This document shows positions 13,940 through 18,618 of a stretch of 18,618 nucleotides of DNA, one piece after another. Position 1 is the stretch's first letter, and every line of letters begins with the position of its first letter. The notes under the pieces were generated by a model. It saw only the letters and a program-made list of their open reading frames with translations, ran no database searches and had not been told where the DNA came from. The stretch is from Christensenella sp. UBA4263. GTDB lineage: Bacteria > Bacillota > Clostridia > Christensenellales > Aristaeellaceae. The stretch spans positions 767 to 19,384 of the forward strand of contig DGWH01000071.1 of NCBI GenBank assembly GCA_002395225.1, read 5' to 3'. Both the position numbers and the translations under genes were made by a program.

Positions 13940-14266
13940 TTACAGAAAGCTGACCAGCGAATCCAGCAGGTTATGCAGGATCGGCTTGATCTCCCTGACA
14001 CTTTCGGACTGGGGATGTTCCATCCAGTAAGTGTATGCACTGATCACCGAGGAGGCGACGATCTCCGCGATGGCCTCCGCATGATTCAGCTGCTGCTTTT
14101 CCGGATACCGTCTGCGGAAATTCGCCTTAATGGCCTCCTTCCATTTGCGAATGAAGCGGAGATTGGGCTGCCGGACAAGGAAGGCATCGATTTCAGACCA
14201 GTGTTCCCGGATGTACATCTCCGTTTCATCCATAAACTGGGCCCGAATGGCCTCTCTTGCATCCAT
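13940..14266 (-). CDS. Short protein resembling the C-terminal half of a TetR regulator (no DNA-binding domain)
   Basis: This 108-residue protein is all-helical by composition. Its second half, with AIAEIVASSVISAYTYWMEHPQSES and a closing PILHNLLDSL helix, resembles the ligand-binding/dimerisation domain of TetR-family regulators. The usual N-terminal helix-turn-helix of about 50 residues is absent, and the upstream sequence has no room for it, because the PBP terminator lies at 14303-14334. The reading frame is open to 14356, but that extension runs through the terminator; the ATG at 14266 has GGGAGG seven bases upstream and is the likely start. It could be a decapitated regulator, a small dimer partner that modulates another regulator, or an unrelated helical protein. 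It is probably transcribed with, or close to, the lactonase-like gene. No catalytic motif seen. Confidence 0.6.
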   Translation of the reverse strand: MDAREAIRAQFMDETEMYIREHWSEIDAFLVRQPNLRFIRKWKEAIKANFRRRYPEKQQLNHAEAIAEIVASSVISAYTYWMEHPQSESVREIKPILHNLLDSLVSFL

Positions 14267-14302
14267 GTACGTTCCTCCCATTCCGCCTGACCTCCCGGGC
14301 GA

Positions 14303-14334
14303 ACAGAAAAGCCCCTCGTCCATGGTCGAGGGGC
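14303..14334 (-). terminator. Intrinsic terminator of the FHA-ftsW-PBP operon
   Basis: GCCCCTCG (14311-14318) pairs with CGAGGGGC (14327-14334) around an eight-base loop that itself contains CCATGG. Read leftward the stem is followed by TTTTCTGTT (14310 down to 14302). It lies 32 bases beyond the PBP stop codon and ends the operon. Confidence 0.85.
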
Positions 14335-14365
14335 GCGCAAATTGTCTGAGGCTCACGCCTTAGTC

Positions 14366-15772
14366 CTAATTCAGTTTCAGATCAATGGCTTTCTGCAGTG
14401 CCCGCCTGGCCAGCGGTGCGGCCACACGTCCGCCGCTTCCGCCGTTTTCCACCAGCACGCACACCGCATACGGGGCCTCCTTTTCCCGGATATAGCCCAC
14501 AAACCAGGCATGCGCCGCCACGCTCTTGTCATTGCTGACCTCGGCCGTACCGGTCTTCCCAGCTACCGTGTAATTGTTGAGGGCTGCCCGGGTGCCGGTT
14601 CCCCGGCGAATGACTTCCATCATGTCCGCCTCAATCCTGGCTGCCGTTTCAGAACTCACCGCGCTCCGGTCCGGCGCCGCAAAGGGCAACATCCGTTCCT
14701 GACCGCCGGCGGTGATGATCCGGTGCAGAAGACGCGGTTCCCGGAAGATGCCCTTGTTGGCAATGGTGGCGGCAATCAATGTCAGATGCAGGGGGGTGGC
14801 CAGCACACGGCCCTGCCCGATGGATGACCAGGCCAGATCCTCCGGGCTGAGGTCATCTGCCGGGTAACTGGAGTTGTAAACGATCACGTCATTGAACATG
14901 AAATTTTCGTTGAAGCCCAGCTGCCTGGCCGTATCCCCGATCAGCTTATACCCCAACTGCTGGGAAAGCGCGGCAAAGGTGGTATTGCAGGAATTGGCAA
15001 AAGCGCTCCTCAGATCCTGAATTCCGTGAGCACTGGACTCCGTCACCGAATAATGACCTACCGGATAGTAGCCGGTGCATTCAAAGGCAAAATTGTCCAT
15101 GTCCGGCAGATGATCAATGGCCGATATCATGGTGACGATCTTGAAGGTGGACCCCGGGGGATACAGGCCCTGCGTACAGCGGTTCATCAGGGCGCCGGCC
15201 TCACTGTCCGCCAGGGAGGCGCTCAGGTTGGTCGGATCAAACTGGGGCAGGGAAACCATCGCCAGAATCTCGGATGTCCGGTAATTCATCACCACCACGG
15301 CCCCGCGTTTGCCGTCGGGAAAGTGTTCCGTGATGTAACGGGACAGTTCCGCCGAGATGGTCAGCTCCAGGCTGTCCCCCTCCTGCCGCTTCCCCGTAAT
15401 GGCATCCCCGAGGCGCTCAAAAATGCTGGATTTGAACCCCAGCAGGTATTGGGCGTGAAAAGTATCCGCCCCCGTTGACACCTTGCCGCCGCTGTCCCCC
15501 ACCACCTGGGAGACGGCCTGACGAATACGGGCATCCTTATGGTACCGCCGCTGTCCGTTCTCATCCGACCAGGCCAGAACAAGGCCGCTGCGGTCCATGA
15601 CCGATCCCATTTTCACATACTGTTTCTGATTGTTGATCCGCGGATTATACGGATTGGCAACCCATCTGCCCCCGTAAAAATAGACGGAATAGCAGAAATA
15701 GGCCACGATCAGGCAGAAAAGGGCAATCATGAGCAGGAGCATCAGCCGGGAACGAATTCGAATGATTTTAAT
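14366..15772 (-). CDS. Class B penicillin-binding protein (peptidoglycan transpeptidase), probable AUU start
   Basis: This transpeptidase crosslinks peptidoglycan and is the partner of the SEDS protein encoded before it. Numbering from the start chosen here (468 residues), a membrane anchor lies at about 11-33, followed by a small dimerisation domain and the transpeptidase domain. The catalytic serine is in GSTFK (Ser about 208, Lys about 211), with SCN in ANSCNTT and KTGTAE near the end. It is short for the family, like the PbpA/FtsI-like proteins of Bacillota and Actinomycetota. An ATG at 15742 has no ribosome binding site. The frame stays open upstream, and an ATT codon at 15772-15770 lies eight bases after AAAGGGAGG and overlaps the ftsW stop (CATTAA). 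Starting there adds IKIIRIRSRL, a normal basic lead into the membrane anchor. The AUU start is an inference. Confidence 0.88.
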   Translation of the reverse strand: MKIIRIRSRLMLLLMIALFCLIVAYFCYSVYFYGGRWVANPYNPRINNQKQYVKMGSVMDRSGLVLAWSDENGQRRYHKDARIRQAVSQVVGDSGGKVSTGADTFHAQYLLGFKSSIFERLGDAITGKRQEGDSLELTISAELSRYITEHFPDGKRGAVVVMNYRTSEILAMVSLPQFDPTNLSASLADSEAGALMNRCTQGLYPPGSTFKIVTMISAIDHLPDMDNFAFECTGYYPVGHYSVTESSAHGIQDLRSAFANSCNTTFAALSQQLGYKLIGDTARQLGFNENFMFNDVIVYNSSYPADDLSPEDLAWSSIGQGRVLATPLHLTLIAATIANKGIFREPRLLHRIITAGGQERMLPFAAPDRSAVSSETAARIEADMMEVIRRGTGTRAALNNYTVAGKTGTAEVSNDKSVAAHAWFVGYIREKEAPYAVCVLVENGGSGGRVAAPLARRALQKAIDLKLN

Positions 15773-17243
15773 GGTAATTGCCTCCCTTTCCCGGCATGCT
15801 CTCCTTCGTCTCCACCTGCTGCTTGCCGGTTATCCCGTGCAGAATGCCGATCATGGCCATACAGGAAAGCATGGAAGAGCCGCCGTAGCTCAGAAACGGC
15901 ATCGTGACGCCGGTCAGCGGAATCAGCTTGATGACGCCGCCGGTGATCATGAAGGTCTGGATGCCCAGCATGGCCACGGTCCCGTACCCCAGGAGCATGG
16001 TCAGGGAGCGTCTGGACCGGTTGATCAGGGTCACCGCGCGCGCCAGGATAATGACATACAAAAGAAGCAGCAGCACGCCGAAGATCTGCCCGAACTGCTC
16101 GCAGATGACGGCAAAAATAAAGTCATTGTAGTAGGCCGGGATCTTTTCGGGCGTTCCCTGTCCCAGTCCCATTCCGAACAGGCCGCCCGAGCTGATGGCC
16201 AGCAGCGCCTGAATGATCTGATACCCGCCGCCGGTGGGGTCGCTCCAGGGATTTTTCCACATGGCCACCCGGACTTTCACGTGGGCAAACATCCGGTATC
16301 CCAGGATTGCCGCGCCCACACCGCCGCCGGCGCCCAGAAGGGTCAGCGGAATATTGCCGCAGGCGATATAAAAGACCACCAGTGTGGACAGATAGTAGAT
16401 GAGGGCCGTGCCCAGGTCCCGCTGGAGCATCAGGACAATCAGGCAGGCGATAGTAAACAGCAGCGCGGGCAGCATCTGAATAAATGTCCGGTGCGCGCTG
16501 AAATAATAGGCCAGTGCAAAGAGCACTGAGATTTTCACCAGCTCACTGGGCTGAAACGACCCCAGCACCGGCAGGCTGACCCAGTTTTTGGCGCCGTTGT
16601 TCCATTTGCCGAAAATCAGCGGCAGCACCAGAATGGCCAGGCCCGCCACCATCAGGAAGAGGGTCAGCAGGTGATACCGCTGAATCCGCGTGACCAGCAG
16701 CGTCATCAGAACCATGACCCCCAGGCTCACCGCATAGAAAAGAATCTGCCGGTTTCCCCGAAGCGGGGATACCGTACAGAGCGTAACGATGCCCACACCG
16801 CACAGAAAATTGGTCAGTGCCATGATCAGCGCGTCCATGTGCATGATCCGGGGGAGAAGCAGGGAGGACACCAGCCCCAGGGGCACGATCACCCAGATCA
16901 TGGCCAGGGAATCCATTCCCACCGTCTCCCGGGTATGGGCCGCCGCCAGCAGGAGCCCCAGGGCCTCAAACACCGCGGTCAGTATGGCGATGACCACCAC
17001 CGGCAGGTCCAGTCTGGAGCCGGTCAGAAGCCGCATTTCAGCGGCTGAAACGCGCCCCTTGTTCCGGCTTTTTTCCCTGAACGTCTCCCGGCCGGTCAGT
17101 TCGCCGGCCTTCCATTTTTTCGTCCGCTCCGCGGGTGCTGCTGAGCGTTCCCTTTTTCTGAAAACGGGCTTTTCAGCGCCGGCGTTTTTCTTTCCGGCCT
17201 CACTGACTTTGCGCCCGGCGAATACCTGTTCCTTTTTCGGCAT
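15768..17243 (-). CDS. ftsW: SEDS peptidoglycan glycosyltransferase (FtsW/RodA/SpoVE family)
   Basis: This 491-residue integral membrane enzyme polymerises lipid II glycan strands together with the class B PBP encoded next. The family hallmarks are QPSELVKI (about 229-236), LQRDLGTALIYY with the putative catalytic Asp at 276, ISSGGLFGMGLGQG (about 353-366), and VTMPFLSYGGSSML (about 453-466). The first about 75 residues are a basic, low-complexity cytoplasmic extension not usual in short SEDS proteins. It starts 29 bases after the FHA gene with GAGGAGG upstream, and its last codons contain the Shine-Dalgarno of the PBP, so the two are translationally coupled. Whether it is the division (FtsW) or elongation (RodA) paralogue cannot be told from sequence alone; the FHA neighbour recalls the RodA-PbpA cluster of Actinobacteria. 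Confidence 0.9.
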   Translation of the reverse strand: MPKKEQVFAGRKVSEAGKKNAGAEKPVFRKRERSAAPAERTKKWKAGELTGRETFREKSRNKGRVSAAEMRLLTGSRLDLPVVVIAILTAVFEALGLLLAAAHTRETVGMDSLAMIWVIVPLGLVSSLLLPRIMHMDALIMALTNFLCGVGIVTLCTVSPLRGNRQILFYAVSLGVMVLMTLLVTRIQRYHLLTLFLMVAGLAILVLPLIFGKWNNGAKNWVSLPVLGSFQPSELVKISVLFALAYYFSAHRTFIQMLPALLFTIACLIVLMLQRDLGTALIYYLSTLVVFYIACGNIPLTLLGAGGGVGAAILGYRMFAHVKVRVAMWKNPWSDPTGGGYQIIQALLAISSGGLFGMGLGQGTPEKIPAYYNDFIFAVICEQFGQIFGVLLLLLYVIILARAVTLINRSRRSLTMLLGYGTVAMLGIQTFMITGGVIKLIPLTGVTMPFLSYGGSSMLSCMAMIGILHGITGKQQVETKESMPGKGGNYH

Positions 17244-17272
17244 TCTCTGCCTCCTCGACTGCCGTTTATCCC

Positions 17273-17884
17273 TTACCGTTCCGGATTCTCCTCGGCCTTT
17301 TTGCGGCCTTTTTCCTTTCGCCGGACGGATCCGCTGTTGCCAATGCCGCTGCCGCGTCCGCGATGCGCCTGAATCCGTCTGGCACGGGTAACATACGGAT
17401 ACTCCAGTTTTTCCGTCTCAAGGCCGGGGCTCTCATAAAGATGCAGTTCCATGGATACCCCGTTGACGGTGATCCGGGCGCCGGTGGTCATGACCGCCTC
17501 ATCCCCGGGCCTCAGCATTTCCCCGTCCACCTGAATCGCTTCTCTCTGTACCGGAACCAGATACATCCGCTGTCCCTCCACCCAGAAAAAAGCGGCCCGC
17601 AGGTGCAGACGCCGGATTGAGAGAACCACATCACATCCGGAGGCGAGGCCGATGGTCCCCTCATACGGCACGCTGAGCACCTCTCCGGCCGGCAGCCGTT
17701 TACTGCCGCCGCCCAGCACCACCAGTTCCCCCGCATATTCAAGCTGCCGCTGTCCGGCCGCCGCCCGTTTCCAGATCCCCCGGTCTTTCACCGTTTTTCG
17801 GATGGAAATCACGACAATCAGCAGAATAATCGCCGCAGACAGATAGCCGAATCCCATGGCTAAAACGGAATACCACGCACTCAT
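17273..17884 (-). CDS. Membrane-anchored degenerate FHA-domain protein
   Basis: This 203-residue protein has one membrane segment at about 8-28 and a cytoplasmic FHA-like domain at about 70-150, ending in a basic tail. FHA domains bind phosphothreonine peptides and often link Ser/Thr kinases to cell-wall enzymes. Several binding positions are altered here: the first Gly-Arg is Gly-Leu (79-80), the Ser-x-x-His site is Arg-x-x-His (91-94), and the later Asn-Gly is Asp-Gly (120-121). Phosphopeptide binding is therefore doubtful, and it may serve as a structural partner. An open frame extends upstream to 17995, but it crosses the -10 element at 17915-17920; the ATG at 17884 follows GGGGGA and is preferred. 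It is the first gene of the FHA-SEDS-PBP operon. Confidence 0.75.
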   Translation of the reverse strand: MSAWYSVLAMGFGYLSAAIILLIVVISIRKTVKDRGIWKRAAAGQRQLEYAGELVVLGGGSKRLPAGEVLSVPYEGTIGLASGCDVVLSIRRLHLRAAFFWVEGQRMYLVPVQREAIQVDGEMLRPGDEAVMTTGARITVNGVSMELHLYESPGLETEKLEYPYVTRARRIQAHRGRGSGIGNSGSVRRKEKGRKKAEENPER

Positions 17885-17914
17885 GCTTTTCCCCCAAGCC
17901 CTTTTCTTTCGTCG

Positions 17915-17920
17915 ATTATA
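17915..17920 (-). promoter_or_regulatory. -10 element of the FHA-ftsW-PBP operon
   Basis: On the minus strand a perfect TATAAT lies 31 bases upstream of the FHA ATG. No good -35 hexamer is found 16-18 bases upstream, so an activator or a weak promoter is possible. Transcription would begin near 17908. Confidence 0.5.
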
Positions 17921-17999
17921 ACACACTTTCCATGATTTTTCCCCCATCCCCGCATCATCCTCAAAAAAAGTCCGCAGTCCTGCGCATTTTGGCAATGAC

Positions 18000-18028
18000 T
18001 TGTCAAAAATTCGGCCTGTGTGTATAAT
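18000..18028 (+). promoter_or_regulatory. Sigma-A promoter of murA
   Basis: TTGTCA (18000-18005) and TATAAT (18023-18028) are separated by 17 bases, eleven of twelve consensus positions. The leader of about 57 bases contains a small hairpin, GGCTGT (18052-18057) with ACAGCC (18064-18069), and the AGGAGGTC ribosome binding site. Confidence 0.88.
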
Positions 18029-18091
18029 AGGGCCAATTCACCCGTTTCACCGGCTGTTAACAGACAGCCCACGATCAACAGGAGGTCAATC

Positions 18092-18618
18092 ATGACAAAT
18101 GAACGCATGCTGATTGTCGGCGGACGTCGCCTTGAGGGAACCGTCCGTATCAGCGGGGCCAAAAATTCCGCTGTGGCCGTCATTCCTGCCACCATTTTAA
18201 GCAGAACCCCCTGTGTCATTGAGAATCTGCCCGACATCGAGGATGTCCGGGTATCCGTTGAAACCCTGCGCCATCTGGGTGCAACGGTCGACTGGGATCC
18301 TTCCAGCGGCATCATGCAGGTGGACTCCTCCACCATTACCAAAACAGAGGTTCCTCTGGAACTCTCACGAAAAATGCGCGCCTCCTCCTACTACATCGGC
18401 GCGCTCCTGGCCCGCTACGGCGAGGCAAGGGTGCCCATGCCGGGCGGCTGCGATATCGGCCGCCGCCCCATTGACCAGCACCTCAAGGGAATGCGGGCCC
18501 TGGGGGCCAAAGTGGAAACCTCCTATGGCCTGGTCATCGCCGAAGCGTCCCATCTGGTCGGCAGTGACATTTTCATGGACATGGTCACCGTCGGCGGCAC
18601 CATCAACGTCATGCTGGC
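18092..18618 (+). CDS. murA: UDP-N-acetylglucosamine 1-carboxyvinyltransferase, N-terminal part
   Basis: The first 175 codons of MurA are visible; the window ends inside the gene. MurA transfers enolpyruvate from PEP to UDP-GlcNAc, the first committed step of peptidoglycan synthesis in the cytoplasm. Lys24-Asn25 (SGAKNSA) contact the substrates. KMRASSYYIGA near residues 95-105 carries the conserved arginine. Cys120 in PGGCDIGRRPIDQH is the cysteine that fosfomycin alkylates, so the enzyme should be fosfomycin-sensitive. The start is fixed by AGGAGGTC four bases upstream. Many Bacillota have two MurA paralogues; which one this is cannot be decided from the part seen. It is divergent from the FHA-SEDS-PBP operon. 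Confidence 0.97.
   Translation, partial: MTNERMLIVGGRRLEGTVRISGAKNSAVAVIPATILSRTPCVIENLPDIEDVRVSVETLRHLGATVDWDPSSGIMQVDSSTITKTEVPLELSRKMRASSYYIGALLARYGEARVPMPGGCDIGRRPIDQHLKGMRALGAKVETSYGLVIAEASHLVGSDIFMDMVTVGGTINVML

Noticed and set aside
14267..14356. N-terminal extension of the TetR-like frame
   Set aside because: It crosses the PBP operon terminator and has no helix-turn-helix; the ATG at 14266 has a much better ribosome binding site.
15729..16529. Plus-strand open frame opposite ftsW
   Set aside because: Antisense of membrane helices gives a Gln/His-rich product; no ribosome binding site or family match.
17885..17995. N-terminal extension of the FHA protein
   Set aside because: It spans the -10 element at 17915-17920, so it would lie mostly upstream of the transcript start.
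18052..18069. Hairpin in the murA leader as a riboswitch
   Set aside because: Only six pairs in a leader of under 60 bases; too small for a known riboswitch and no anti-terminator partner seen.

Overview
The window looks like chromosomal DNA from a GC-rich member of the Bacillota (Firmicutes), most likely an anaerobic, acetate-forming Clostridia-type bacterium. The evidence is strong Shine-Dalgarno sequences, consensus housekeeping promoters, compact intrinsic terminators, the TmcAL (YlbM) and YceD-L32 genes, pta-ackA, and a SEDS/PBP/FHA cell-wall cluster. I cannot name a genus. No rRNA, tRNA, CRISPR array, insertion sequence or prophage is visible.

Layout. (1) 1-461, minus: the N-terminal part of an RsmF/NSUN-type RNA m5C methyltransferase, cut by the window edge. 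(2) 746-5950, plus: a PhnD-PhnC-PhnE-PhnE ABC importer followed by a cytoplasmic 5'-nucleotidase-type metallophosphoesterase. A strong hairpin follows the binding-protein gene and a second one follows the permeases. The set looks like uptake and dephosphorylation of a phosphorylated or phosphonate compound, but no C-P lyase or phosphonatase is present. (3) 5998-8354, plus: a near-perfect hairpin, an extended -10 promoter, and a 758-residue MATE-type transporter with an extra N-terminal membrane module and a C-terminal RsbW-like (HATPase) module. (4) 8396-9114, minus: the yceD(DUF177)-rpmF operon behind a perfect consensus promoter. (5) 9241-11449, minus: pta-ackA, the acetyl-CoA to acetate/ATP pathway, divergent from tmcAL (11593-12792, plus), whose product uses acetate to modify tRNA-Met.

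(6) 12915-14266, minus: an accessory-looking stretch with a frameshifted AHL-lactonase-like metallo-beta-lactamase-fold gene and a short gene resembling only the ligand-binding half of a TetR regulator. A long inverted repeat and a possible promoter lie between them. (7) 14366-17884, minus: an FHA-domain membrane protein, a SEDS glycosyltransferase (FtsW/RodA family) and a class B PBP, one operon for septal or elongation peptidoglycan synthesis. The PBP appears to start at a rare AUU codon overlapping the ftsW stop. (8) 18092 to the end, plus: the start of murA, divergent from the FHA operon, so both flanks of the 17.9-18.1 kb promoter region serve cell-wall synthesis.

The items most worth a second look are the three-part MATE fusion and its hairpin promoter, the AUU start of the PBP, the phn-type importer paired with a nucleotidase, and the broken lactonase / headless TetR pair. 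I found no clearly new defence or mobile system.
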